From Semisulcospira habei (lineage: Eukaryota; Mollusca; Gastropoda; Semisulcospiridae), in contig BTPG01000006.1 in assembly GCA_036245525.1 (NCBI GenBank), positions 74,692,727 through 74,756,726 on the forward strand: a stretch of DNA of 64,000 nucleotides, given 5' to 3'. The position numbers and the translations under genes were made by a program. Below, piece after piece: positions 30,511 to 39,960 of this stretch. The notes beneath the pieces are model-generated. The model was not told the origin of the DNA, made no database searches, and was given only the letters and a program-made list of their open reading frames with translations. The stretch's first letter is position 1. Each line of letters opens with the position of its first letter.

Positions 30511-30577
30511 TGTTCTGGTCTGTGATTTTCGACCGTTCAGCTCCAAGATACAAAAAAGTCCAAAATCGCAGCCTAAC
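30511..30577. repeat. pal-G palindrome, decayed
   Basis: GTTCTGGTCTGTGATTTTCG and TCCAAAATCGCAGCCTAACA; the centre is largely lost. Confidence 0.65.
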
Positions 30578-30587
30578 ATATAATGAC

Positions 30588-30673
30588 GAGCAAAAGAAAT
30601 GTGACATCATTCGAGTCATCGGAAACACTGACGTGTTTCCGATGACTCGAATGATGTCACATTTCTTTTGCTC
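30588..30673. repeat. pal-J palindrome, perfect
   Basis: GAGCAAAAGAAATGTGACAT .. ATGTCACATTTCTTTTGCTC, 86 bp, with every arm base paired around AACACTGACGTGTT. Confidence 0.95.
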
Positions 30674-30883
30674 TTTTCCGATGACTCGAATGATGTCGCA
30701 TAACAAGGGGAATTACTCAGCGCTGGACAGACAAACAGTTCGATCCCCCGCCCCCGCGGCCTATCAGGCACCCAATCGCCAGCCCACAGAAAAATACACA
30801 GGTACAGAATGATGTCGCATTTCTTTTGCTCGTCAGTGTTTCCGATGACCCGAATAATGTCGCATTTCTTTTGCTCGTCGGTG
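30674..30883. repeat. repeated pal-J right arms
   Basis: Three further right arms in head-to-tail order: TTTTCCGATGACTCGAATGA (30675), GAATGATGTCGCATTTC (30808) and GTTTCCGATGACCCGAATAA with TTTTGCTCGTCGGTG (to 30883). Unrelated sequence at about 30705-30805 separates the first from the rest. Confidence 0.8.
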
Positions 30884-31094
30884 TATCTTTACTTCAAGTT
30901 ACTGCGGCCGGTCGACTTTATCGAAAAGTTCTATCGCGTACCATTTTCACAGTAGTCAAAATCAAGTACGAGCCAGCTGCCGTGACACACCTAAAATCTC
31001 CCATCTCTTCCACAAACAATCGAAACTTTCTCCCTTACAACTACTTCTTCTAACCGAGCCAAAGAGATGTCAGAAAATAAAGACTATAACTACC
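30884..31094. other. no feature recognised
   Basis: Short unassigned stretch. Confidence 0.35.
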
Positions 31095-31160
31095 GCAAGA
31101 GACATAGATTCTCATGAGCCCCGGCGAACGCCGGGGCACATGAGAATCTATGCCTCTTGC
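31095..31160. repeat. pal-A palindrome (ATTC subtype, CGGCG stem)
   Basis: GCAAGAGACATAGATTCTCA / TGAGAATCTATGCCTCTTGC. The centre CCCCGGCG-AA-CGCCGGGG replaces CCCCCGC/GCGGGGG in both arms. Confidence 0.93.
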
Positions 31161-31359
31161 AGGCGACAGAAGGACCGGAAAGGCGTTCACTTTCCCTTTT
31201 ATCTTCTTCCTAGCGGATTTTCTGTCGGTATTTTGCACCATTGTCTATTCGCTAATCGCTTCCATCAGCAAAAGAAATTCAGAGGGTATCTCCAGCACGT
31301 CGGGAGACGGCGGTGTCTTGTTGAGGCAAAATTACACTGAGTCAGTAGGGACTTTTCTT

Positions 31360-31378
31360 TCTCTCTCCCTCTCTCTAA

Positions 31379-31450
<72 letters not shown>

Positions 31451-31505
31451 GTGTGTGCGTGTGTGTGTGCGTGTGCGCGTACGTGCGTGCGTGTGTGTGT
31501 GTGTA
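31360..31505. repeat. (CT)n then (TG)n microsatellite
   Basis: About 66 bp of pure TG followed by TGCGTGTG variants. Long Cys/Val and Thr/His frames across it are artefacts. Confidence 0.95.
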
Positions 31506-31569
31506 TGTAAGGGGACGGAGTGTAGCATGGACGGCCGAAGGGGGTGGGAAAACAAACATTGTGTGTCTG

Positions 31570-31623
31570 CAAGGTGGGGGGGCGGAGTGTGGGGGGGGGT
31601 GGGGGGGGGGGGGGAGGGGGGGA
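31570..31623. repeat. poly-G rich tract
   Basis: G runs with T/A breaks just left of a pal-F TTAA. Confidence 0.9.
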
Positions 31624-31635
31624 GAGAGAAGTGGC

Positions 31636-31716
31636 TTAACTCAGTGGAGACGTGCCGCATCCAGATAAGCGGCGTCAAGCGGCGTATCCGGATGCGGCAC
31701 GTCTTTAATCACTTAA
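31636..31716. mobile_element. pal-F element
   Basis: TTAACTCAGTGGAGACGTGC to CACGTCTTTAATCACTTAA. The inner stem CATCCAGATAAGCGGCGT faces GCGGCGTATCCGGATG. Both TTAA ends intact. Confidence 0.88.
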
Positions 31717-31758
31717 ATGTGTGAACGTTCAGGGCGATTGAGCCAGCACTGACTATGC

Positions 31759-34430
31759 CCTCATCATCATCATCATCAGTCCCTTGCCCGAACTGGGCGT
31801 TGGGGGGACTGAAAGGCAGCAGCAACAGACAGTGCTCTCCACTGAGTTCTATTTTGGGCGGTGGCAAGCAAGTCTGGCATCTCGAGTTCGGTCCATTCTT
31901 TTATGTTTGCGACCCAACTCTTTCTCTGACGACCTCGCCGACGACTTCCTTCGAGAGTGCCTTGGAGGATAGTCTTGGACAAGGTGTTGTGTCGGGTCAC
32001 GTGGCCAAACCAAGCAAGCTTGCGCCGTTTCACGGTTGCCAGAAGGGGTTCATGTGGGCCCACCAGGGAAGTGACGATGCTCCGTACATATTCGTTGGTC
32101 TTGTGCTCGCGGTACGAGATGCTGAGCAACTTCCTCAGGCACTTGTTCTCAAAGGCCTGGATTTTCTTTTCTGAGTCTGCAAGCAGTGTCCAAGTCTCAC
32201 AGCCGTAGAGTAGAATAGACACTACGAGGGACTTGTAAAGCCTGTACTTGATGGTGAAGCTGATGGAGTTACTTCGCCATATCCTGTCCAGCCTGGCCAT
32301 TGCGGATGTTGCTGTACCTATCCTGATACGGATCTCTGCTATGCAACTACCGTCTTTGGACAGGGTGGCTCCCAAGTACTTGAAGCTATTGACCTCTTCT
32401 AGCTTCTGGCCGTTCATGTGAATGTTGCTGCTGCTGTCGCTTGTGGTGTTGATCATCACTTTGCTTTTATCCGTACTGATCTCCATGCCATAAGACCCTG
32501 CGCTACTTGAAAGTTTGTCTGTCAGGTTTTGAAGCTCACTATTGCTGCCTGCCATGAGGTCAATGTCGTCTGCGAATCGAAGATTGCACAGGGATCTGCC
32601 ACCAATAGAGATTGAAGTATGGTGGTCGTGGAGGGTTTCCTGCATGATCTTCTCCAGGAATATGTTGAAAAGGACAGGAGAGAGCAGGCATCCTTGACGG
32701 ACACCGATCGTCGTCCTGAAGAACACGCCTGACTGATTGTTAAGTAGAACCGCGCTGCAGGCGTTCTTGTAAAGCGCTTCTATCATTTGGATCAGTCCCT
32801 CCTCTATGTTGAACGATCTCATGACTTGCCAGAGTCCGTCGTGCCAGACGCGATCAAATGCTTTCCTGAAATCAATGAAGTTGTGGTAGAGTTCGCGCTG
32901 ATGCTGCAGATGTTTCTCAATCAGGACGCGGCAGTTGAAAATCTGCTCTACAGTGCTTCTTCCAACTCTGAAGCCAGCCTGTTCTTCTGCCAGCAGTTCC
33001 TCGGCGAAAGTTTTGAGGCGGTTGAGAATGATCCTAAGCATTACTTTGCTAGGGTGACTTATCAGACTGATAGTTCTGTAGTTCTGGCACTGTTTCAGGT
33101 TTCCTTTCTTGGGGAGCGGGATCACTAGAGACTGTGTCCATTCTACTGGCCATTTCTTTTGCTCCCAGATCTTTTGACAGAGTGTAGTGAGGACCTTCGT
33201 TGTTACTTCTCCTCCATGTTTCAACAGTTCAGCAGGTACGTTGTCTACACCTGGAGACTTTCCTCCCTTCAGGCCGCGTACAGCTGTTTCCACCTCTTCA
33301 GCTAACACTGGCAGGTCTTCGGCCTTCCTGGCCCCAGCCTGGTTGTTTTGGAGGATGCTGGTGTCTGGCTCAGGCTTGTAGTTATACAAGTCTCGGCAGT
33401 ACTCAGTCCATCTGTTTAGTACAGCAGTGTTTTCCGTAAGGAGTTGGCCGCTGCTGTCTTCGATGACTGTGGCTGTTCGCTGTTGAGTCTTGGTGAGGGT
33501 CCTTAGCGTTTCATAAGCCTTCTTGCTGTTGCCGTTTGCCATGCCCTCTTCCACGCTACGACACTGGTCTTCAATCCAATCTTCTTTGGCTTCTTTCATC
33601 CTCTTCCTGATCTTCTTGTTGACAAGTCTGTACTTGTTTGCTGATGTGAGGTCTTGGCCTCTCTTTTTCTTCCAGGCTCTCCTCTCATCACAGAGATCAA
33701 GGATGTCATCGGTGACCCAGGGCTGTTTGCGCTTCTTCTGCTTCCCCAGCACTTCTTCTGCTGTAGAAAGTAACACCTCTTTTATATTTCCAGCAAGGGT
33801 GTCTACGTCCCAATCCAAAGTAGCCAAGGCTGCAAATCTGCCTCCCACCTGGGCTTGGAAGACCTCTTCTACTTCCGGGTCTTTTAGCTTCTCGAGGTCG
33901 AATCGGATGCGAGGGCTCTTGCTGTCTCGTTTCAATGCCAGCTTCAACTTGAGGCTAGTAAGGACGAGGTTGTGGTCGCTGCCAATATCAGCGCCAGGAA
34001 AGGACCTCGTTTGTGCTTTGTTAACGCTGGATTTGAATCGTCGAGGCAGCAAGATGAAGTCAATCTGGTTATGGACCAGGCCTCCTGGCGATTGCCATGT
34101 CACTGTTCTTGACTTCTTGTGTGGATGGAGGGTATTAGCAACGGTAAGACGGTTACTCTGTGCGAACTCTAAAAGTCGCAGGCCTCTGTCGTTTGTTTCT
34201 CCAAGGCCAAACTTGCCAGCTGTTCCTGCCCATTGTTGGTAAGCGTCAGGGCCGATCTTTGCATTCCAGTCACCGAGGACGGTCAGAATGTCTTTCTTAG
34301 GTGTTTTCTTGATGATGTTGTCCAGTTGTTCGTAGAATTCTTCTAATTCCTCATCATCATGATCTGCTGTTTGCGTTACGACTGTCAAATCGCTGAACTG
34401 AACAGCTAATCCGACACCGACTACCTTTAT
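31759..34430 (-). mobile_element. RTE-like LINE, 5'-truncated, otherwise intact
   Basis: One uninterrupted frame followed directly by a (TGA)n/(GAT)n tail that reads CATCATCATCATCATCAG on the plus strand. The 5' side abuts the TTAA of a pal-B element at 34431. No convincing target duplication is seen. The sequence is clearly different from the GTAA-tailed RTE of this window. Confidence 0.85.
31776..34388 (-). CDS. LINE endonuclease (partial)-reverse transcriptase
   Basis: 870 codons from a TTG; open frame also continues about 12 codons upstream, so the start is set by truncation and not by a real initiator. Visible: C-terminal two thirds of the endonuclease with LGDWNAKIG (39-46), HNQIDFILL (about 106-114) and GSDHNLV (136-142); a charged linker (about 160-340); RT with IPLPKKGNLKQCQNYR (about 423-438), EEQAGFRVGRST (468-479), DFRKAFDRVW (506-515), GVRQGCLLSP (562-571), the catalytic FADD (605-608) and YLGATLSKDG; then a C-terminal region with LLYGCETWTL. 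The first part of the endonuclease is missing. The stop TGA is the first unit of the TGA-repeat tail. Motif order fits RTE or RTE-X-like elements; the clade is my inference. Lack of any stop or frameshift suggests recent insertion. Confidence 0.88.
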   Translation of the reverse strand: MTVVTQTADHDDEELEEFYEQLDNIIKKTPKKDILTVLGDWNAKIGPDAYQQWAGTAGKFGLGETNDRGLRLLEFAQSNRLTVANTLHPHKKSRTVTWQSPGGLVHNQIDFILLPRRFKSSVNKAQTRSFPGADIGSDHNLVLTSLKLKLALKRDSKSPRIRFDLEKLKDPEVEEVFQAQVGGRFAALATLDWDVDTLAGNIKEVLLSTAEEVLGKQKKRKQPWVTDDILDLCDERRAWKKKRGQDLTSANKYRLVNKKIRKRMKEAKEDWIEDQCRSVEEGMANGNSKKAYETLRTLTKTQQRTATVIEDSSGQLLTENTAVLNRWTEYCRDLYNYKPEPDTSILQNNQAGARKAEDLPVLAEEVETAVRGLKGGKSPGVDNVPAELLKHGGEVTTKVLTTLCQKIWEQKKWPVEWTQSLVIPLPKKGNLKQCQNYRTISLISHPSKVMLRIILNRLKTFAEELLAEEQAGFRVGRSTVEQIFNCRVLIEKHLQHQRELYHNFIDFRKAFDRVWHDGLWQVMRSFNIEEGLIQMIEALYKNACSAVLLNNQSGVFFRTTIGVRQGCLLSPVLFNIFLEKIMQETLHDHHTSISIGGRSLCNLRFADDIDLMAGSNSELQNLTDKLSSSAGSYGMEISTDKSKVMINTTSDSSSNIHMNGQKLEEVNSFKYLGATLSKDGSCIAEIRIRIGTATSAMARLDRIWRSNSISFTIKYRLYKSLVVSILLYGCETWTLLADSEKKIQAFENKCLRKLLSISYREHKTNEYVRSIVTSLVGPHEPLLATVKRRKLAWFGHVTRHNTLSKTILQGTLEGSRRRGRQRKSWVANIKEWTELEMPDLLATAQNRTQWRALSVAAAFQSPQRPVRARD

Positions 34431-34627
34431 TTAACCCCTTTATCCCAAAGGCTGCAATTCTCAAGACTGGGTGGTGTCACCTAACGACTATGTACCAGGA
34501 GATGGACCGACCATAATTCAAGAATTGTGCCAGATGAGCTTGGCGCCATCAGGCGCCAGACTTATCTGGCACTACCCTTGAATTATCATGGTCGAGCCAT
34601 GTAGTGAGTCAGGGCTAAGTGGATTAC
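34431..34627. mobile_element. pal-B element
   Basis: TTAACCCCTTTATCCCAAAG, then GGTGTCACCTAACGACTATG and core arms AATTCAAGAATTGTGCCAG / CTGGCACTACCCTTGAATT around GGCGCC-ATCA-GGCGCC. The right end (GGGCTAAGTGGATTA) is eroded. Confidence 0.85.
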
Positions 34628-35159
34628 GTCATCTTCGTCAATCAATCACAGTCAATCTCCTGCAGCAAGTACTGAAAAAGAGGAAGCAGAAGAAGAAACA
34701 CCGTCAGCCATAGCAAATTAATTCGAAGTGTAATTCCCGTGACTTTATCTTCGCACCGACACACCTGACATGCTGCACCGGATTTACCTGGAGTTATTGG
34801 ACTGCCTGGCAGGATTCTGAACGCGCTAAAATGTGCATCAGACGATAGCCGACTCACCTGTCAAACTCGAACATGCTTTCATAAAAAATATTTTGAGTCA
34901 TGCACAGGTATGGCAAGGCACCTGCGATTGAACGATCAAACGAAAGAAACATGAGAAAAGTTACAGCATGCGCCATTTCTGTAACATTTTGCATGTCAGT
35001 ATATCAGCTGTAACGTTTCTTATGTTTCGGCATTCTGATAAGCAAATCCGAGTGAGCAAAAGCTCCTCGATCAAGCCTCGGAGGAGGGGGAGGGTAGAGA
35101 GTGGAGGAGGGGGGGGGGGGGCGGCGGATCTTTTTCTTGGCGAAATCTGCTTGAACAGC
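34628..35159. other. unassigned; G-rich tract
   Basis: Poly-G at about 35110-35121; otherwise none. Confidence 0.4.
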
Positions 35160-35372
35160 CTAACTCAATGCCGAAAATTTTGAAGGTGTTACCTAACGAC
35201 TATGTACCATTTACTCACATCGACCATGGTAATTCAAGGGTAGAGCCAGATTAGCTTGGAGCCAAATTAGCTTGGCGCCATCATGCGCCGAGCCAATCTG
35301 ACACAACCCTTGAATTCAGTTACCATGGTCGATCCATCTCCTGCTGTAGTGCGTCGGGAATAATGCGCTAAG
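35160..35372. mobile_element. pal-B element with small inner duplication
   Basis: Left CTAACTCAATGCCGAAAATT, then GGTGTTACCTAACGACTATG; right GCTGTAGTGCGTCGGG. ATTAGCTTGGAGCC is repeated as ATTAGCTTGGCGCC in the left inner arm, making the hairpin asymmetric. Confidence 0.85.
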
Positions 35373-35688
35373 CGGCTGTTGGTTTGACTACGGTAGGACC
35401 GCCCAAGCCCTGCCAGGTAATGATGATAATCGCTGCTACTCCTGCAGTCTGAACGCGTGTCTTGAGGTCGACCTTTCGCCGTCTGACACCGATCCTTTGA
35501 GCCACTGTGTGCAAAGTTTTTGTTACGGTACATGTCAAAGAGAGATAACTATCCAACATGACCCGTGTCACAACACCGGCAAAATCATTTATCCCTTGTG
35601 GCAAACGAAGGGCAAAACCTTGTACGTTCAAGAAAAATTTGTGTGGCAATGTGATGCGATTTTTTGGTTGTTGACATGATGAGGGGGT

Positions 35689-35689
<1 letters not shown>
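35373..35689. other. no feature recognised
   Basis: Unassigned sequence. Confidence 0.35.
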
Positions 35690-35772
<83 letters not shown>

Positions 35773-35838
35773 GGTGGGTGTGCGTGCGTGCGTGGGTGCG
35801 TGCGTACGTGAATGTGTATGCGTGAGTGTGCCGGTGTG

Positions 35839-35889
<51 letters not shown>

Positions 35890-35930
35890 CGCGTGTGTGC
35901 GTGCGCACGTGTGGGTATGTGTGCAAAGCC
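35690..35930. repeat. (TG)n microsatellite complex
   Basis: Pure TG to about 35765, then TGCGTGCG and TGAGTG variants, a second pure TG run (35843-35880) and (CG)n at 35881-35892. Confidence 0.95.
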
Positions 35931-36244
35931 GTTCAGGCATTGTTTGTCATCTCAAACAGCTGCTACAGAAGACAAACAAATTGTCCAAACACAATCGTAC
36001 GGAAGATAGCTTGCCAAGGTAAATACGCGTACAGTTCTCGTATCAGTGGCACCGGTTGAAAAATAAATAAATAAAACAAAAACAAAAAAAAAGTCACTTG
36101 CAGAGTGCGGTGGCCTTGGGGGAGGTGGGAACACACACTTTCGTGATGATCCTGATTACACCTCTTGAAGAATGCACAAAGTGCGACATGTTTACTGACT
36201 GACGATCGGATTTAACTTGAATACCAATCTCTGTATACGCGAGA
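35931..36244. other. no feature recognised
   Basis: Unassigned sequence with a short AAAT run at 36058-36090. Confidence 0.35.
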
Positions 36245-36365
36245 GTGGGTGGGGCGGAGGAGTGTTGAGTTGGGGGTTGGGGGTGTGTGGGGTGGGGTTG
36301 GATGTGTGTGTGGGGTGTGTGTGTGTGTGTGGGTGTGTGTGTGGGGGTGGGGGGGTGGGGGGGTG
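36245..36365. repeat. G/GT-rich simple sequence
   Basis: GGGGTTGGGGGTGTG-type repeats and TG runs; Pro/His frames on the minus strand are artefacts. Confidence 0.9.
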
Positions 36366-36443
36366 AATACGCACAGCTTTAAAACGAAAAAGTGCGCGAG
36401 ATCATATTCCTTCTTTTGAACAGAGATATATGTGATAAACAAC

Positions 36444-36658
36444 TTAACCCATTCAACCCGACGGCCACATGTTCCCAAATTTTGAAGATGTTACCGAACG
36501 ACTATGTACCAGCTGCAGGAGATGGGTTGACCATGATAATTCAAGGGTAGTGCCAGATGAGCTTGGCGCCTTCAGGCGCCAAGCTCATCTGGCACGACCC
36601 TTGAATTGTCATGGTCAATCCGTCTCCTGCTGTAGGGCGTTGGGGTTAAATGGGTTAA
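36444..36658. mobile_element. pal-B element, complete reference copy
   Basis: 215 bp with terminal inverted repeats TTAACCCATTCAACCCGACG and CGTTGGGGTTAAATGGGTTAA. Order: end, CCCAAATTTTGAAGATGTTA, CGACTATGTACCAGCTGCAG, GAGATGGGTTGACCATGATA, hairpin with centre GGCGCC-TTCA-GGCGCC, mirror arm, GTAGGGCGTTGGGG, end. Only two or three arm mismatches. It illustrates that pal-B is a TIR element containing an internal long hairpin. Confidence 0.95.
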
Positions 36659-36922
36659 CCTGACAAGGAAAACATGCACGTCACCATCAGACTGAACCAA
36701 ATGCGCGCAGATGATAATCTCCAGCTGCACAGACTGCATATGCGTTTTGTGCATGTGTATTGCATATGTCTCGCCGCAAACCGTGGAAGAGGATTTTTTA
36801 TATTTTTATAATATTTTTAAAAAAAATCTTTCTTCCAATGCTTGTTTTGAAAAGGGACAGAATGCATAGTGCTGACGCAAACGAACACTCCACACAGCAT
36901 TTCTTTCGTGTGTGCAATATCT

Positions 36923-37562
36923 AGGCCCACTACCGCCGTAACTGTTCAAAGATTCACTTCTGTAACAGATGGTTACGAAACGCTACACACAGGTCTAATT
37001 ATGGTTCATTTAGACACAGGAGAATACAGTAAAGCACACGTCGTCTTTATATCAAGTAATCTGACAATGACTCAACTCCGTTCAATAAATACTACGCTAT
37101 CAGTACGAGATATAGCTAAAAATAGATTAATAATAATAATAATAATAATGAGTACTTGTATAGCGCCTAACCTCAGATTAGAGCTCTAGGCGCTTAACAA
37201 AAACTAATGTACAAAAATAACTAATTACAAAAATGCAATTTACAAAAAGTACAAAAAACAAAATACAACGCATACTGTAAACAAGCTATAAAGTCACCAT
37301 TCAAAAGTGCTACGCTTATGGACTCATACTGGCATTCACACACACACTCACACACACACTACTTTTAACATAGATAGAGATGACATTAACATTAACATGA
37401 GATTGACACGCTAACTGCACCGCAGAATAAATAAGTGCGATTACGCGTGTGCTTTTGCTGCGTGTCCCAACTGCTGTTAAAGTTCATTAGGTGTGTCGAC
37501 AAGGCATAACAAATACAAATGATGCTGAAATGCGTCTTCAAATTTACGCGTAATGGTACTTT
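36923..37562. repeat. pal-L-type interspersed repeat, copy 1 (split by LINE tail)
   Basis: Shares with 39961-40649, in order, CGTAACTGTTCAAAGATYC, ACTTCTGTAACAGAT, CTACACACA, GGTTCATTTAGA, CTGACAATGACT, GCTAAAAATAGATT, then GACACGCTAA, AAATAAGTGC and ACTGCTGTTAAAG. About 85% alike by eye. No open frame. Interrupted at 37129-37399. Confidence 0.85.
37129..37399 (-). mobile_element. LINE 3' end (L2/CR1-like tail)
   Basis: (TAA)n followed by TGTATAGCGCCTAACCTCAG and CTCTAGGCGCTTAACAAAA, as at the 3' end of the LINE at 54641. AGATT occurs on both sides (37124-37128 and 37400-37404), a likely target duplication. A CA run lies at 37336-37360. Confidence 0.7.
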
Positions 37563-37593
37563 ATCACTGTAATATCACATATATATATTCACA

Positions 37594-37685
37594 TTAACCC
37601 TTAGCGTGTTGGCAGCGGTTTCTGTCGAGATGATTTCTACAGGAATCACCGCGACAAACACCGCTATCGACACGCAAAGGGTTAA
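37594..37685. mobile_element. pal-C element with matched arm changes
   Basis: TTAACCCTTAGCGTGTTGG to TCGACACGCAAAGGGTTAA. GCGTGT / ACACGC replaces GCTGTC / GACAGC in both arms. Both TTAA ends intact. Confidence 0.9.
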
Positions 37686-37990
37686 CATATCAGTAGTGTT
37701 TACAAATAACCACCCAAAAAAAAAAAAAAATCCCAGCCAACATAGTCATGCACACACAAACCGTAATCCAGTTTATATTTTCATATGTGCCAACTAATCA
37801 CAAACATGTAACTACATGCGGCCGCCTGTCCTCATTTTGCAAAAGCCAACGCACATAATTTGCATACCGCAGTGTTGGCTTACATGCAAAGCTCGATTAG
37901 GTAGCAAGCATTCACACATTCATATCCATCGGTTGGGAATGCCAGCTTCACCCATCTGCAACGAGCGTGTAGACAGAACTCCCGCCATCT
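37686..37990. other. unassigned; poly-A tract
   Basis: A run at 37716-37729; otherwise nothing recognised. Confidence 0.4.
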
Positions 37991-38057
37991 GCATGAGGAA
38001 TAGAGCCTCATGAACCCCCGCAAGTTGCGGGGGCTCATGAAGATCTATGCCTCTTGC
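37991..38057. repeat. pal-A palindrome
   Basis: GCATGAGGAATAGAGCCTCA / CATGAAGATCTATGCCTCTT with centre CCCCCGCAA-GTT-GCGGGGG. Confidence 0.9.
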
Positions 38058-39000
38058 TGTATTTACAGGAGTGGGGGGTGGGGTTGGTCATGATGATCTA
38101 CACCTCCAGATGGCATCCAGTTCAAGTATATGTGGCATTTTAAATTTTTTTAAAAAGTTTTAAGCTTTGCAGAAGCACTCGTAGAAATGCAGAGCTCGAG
38201 TTCAGTTTTCAGCGCTACTTGGAGACGGTTCGGGGAGCTTGTTGGTGTGAAAAAATAACATGCGTTTGTGAAGTGCAGGCATTTCTGCGGATGCCACTCA
38301 AAGTATTTTTTTAGTCTTCCTTTTTGTTTCTGTCTGTGCTGCATTTAGTTTTCCGACAGGCACTGTGCGGTGAGGGAAAGGCCCTCGGGCTAACACTGGC
38401 CAAAGGACATGCTGTTCGCTAGATACCTAGTCAGTGAAATTCCTTGTCAACTTCAATGCCGTACGTGGCAGATGTATCAGTTGTGACAGATGAGGTAGTG
38501 CTTGTTTAATGCCTCTCGGACTACGATCCATCTCTAATTTTTTACGACTACCTACCTACACAGTGCTTGTTTTGACATTCGTGAAATACCCGGTACGGCC
38601 TGACTGGCCCGGGCAGTGAAACGATGGCCGACTGCTAAGCGGCGTTTCAGGAAGTCAGCTTTTGCTGTGAAGTCGGTTTCAAGTATCCGGCAGCTCCACC
38701 GCCTCCCGGACGATCCACCTCCCTCATCCTGAAGGTCTGTTACAATTGTGAACTTCTCTACACAGTTAGCTAATTGACTAAGGCATTTTCAATGGAAGAG
38801 TGTGTTTTCTAAGCTGCGGAGGAAGTGACTTTTTGCGCGGGGTGCCGGTGAAGTTTCATTCAAAGCGAAGGAAGTGTATTTTCAACACTTTGTGCGGCAA
38901 CCAGACTGAGAGGTTGGATTCTTTCAACTATCTTGCCCAGCGCGGCACCAGATCTGTGCAGCGCGGAGTTAAAAGGTAAGTTTGTTGCCCTTGGTTTGTG
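38058..39000. other. repeat-poor stretch; possible non-coding exon
   Basis: The longest stretch in the window without palindromes or simple repeats. Towards the right it becomes GC-rich, and GCGGAGTTAAAAG|GTAAGT at 38975/38976 is a consensus splice donor. No open frame of note. It could be a 5' untranslated exon on the plus strand, but nothing else supports this. Confidence 0.25.
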
Positions 39001-39063
39001 TGCTGGTCTGTGATTTTGGAACTTACAGCTGTAGCCGTAAGGTCCAAAGTCACAGCCCAGCAC
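39001..39063. repeat. pal-G palindrome
   Basis: TGCTGGTCTGTGATTTTGGA / TCCAAAGTCACAGCCCAGCA; centre ACTTACAGCTGTAGCCGTAAGG. Three mismatches. Confidence 0.9.
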
Positions 39064-39389
39064 CAATTTGTGCATGTCACCATTTCCTTCTCTGACTCTG
39101 ATAATTAACCTAGAACCAAAACACGGCCTTCAAGTTCAGTTCTGCTTTCTGTCCGGCCGATGTTGGCTGATGTAATAGCTGATGTAATGGCGGACAATTT
39201 TCCCTACACAGCAATGTGACAAAAGCACAGTGTGTCCTGATCACTGCACGCTCAACGGTAATGACGTACTATTCTTGCAGTGTTCCATCTCCCAAGCCGG
39301 CTTCAAGTGTCAGTTGCAAATCCCGCGGTACAGCCTTGCATGCAAAATGTCACTGTTGAAGAATGGCCCGAAGAAACCCTTACCTGGGG
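39064..39389. other. no feature recognised
   Basis: TTCTTGCAG near 39272-39280 resembles a splice acceptor, but the short frame after it has no recognisable domain. Confidence 0.3.
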
Positions 39390-39502
39390 TCAGTTGCATG
39401 AGCGAGCTTAGTCCTGTACCAGCCACTAAGCAAGGTGCGCCGCTATAGCGGCGCACCTTGCTTAGTGGCTGGTGCAGAACTAAGCTCGCTCATGCAACTG
39501 GC
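39390..39502. repeat. pal-I palindrome, near perfect
   Basis: CAGTTGCATGAGCGAGCTTA / TAAGCTCGCTCATGCAACTG and CCAGCCACTAAGCAAGGTGC / GCACCTTGCTTAGTGGCTGG, centre GCCGCTATAGCGGC. GTGCGCCGC / GCGGCGCAC differs from GTGCTCCGC in pal-I elsewhere and is changed in both arms. Confidence 0.95.
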
Positions 39503-39960
39503 TCTGTTTCGCAAGCGATGCTGCAAGTCAGTTTGATTTGGAAATGAAAGGTCTAGTAGTACTGAAGCAAACGAACTGTATGCGGTACGTATCGAATGCG
39601 ATCCACTGAGAACTGCATAATACAGCTGTCGTCTCATAAGCGGCACGAGCAAACGCCTACTTAACCAAGGGAAACAAGCCGTTACGAGACGCTCGACACT
39701 GCAGATAAAGGTTGTTTCCCTTGGACTGAACTGCGTTCCTCTCAGCGCTGGTTTAGGAATCCTACATGAAAGACACCCCCACCCCTTACGACACCTCTCT
39801 TACCGGAAAATACCCAATTATTATGCTATCAGGAACACTTATTTCCGTGTAGGACCCCTGTAGCTATGTCACTCTCCTGCGTTTGTCATATTTTCCCCAC
39901 TGGAGTTGTCAGCTGCACCCAGCCTATATGTGTGTGCATAAATGTGAATTTGTACTTCAA
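39503..39960. other. no feature recognised
   Basis: Unassigned sequence. Confidence 0.35.

Noticed and set aside
31755..34242. Plus-strand frames over the 31.8-34.4 kb LINE
   Set aside because: Antisense shadows of the 870-codon reverse transcriptase.
39230..39448. Small Cys-containing frame after TTCTTGCAG
   Set aside because: It runs into the pal-I palindrome and has no recognisable family.
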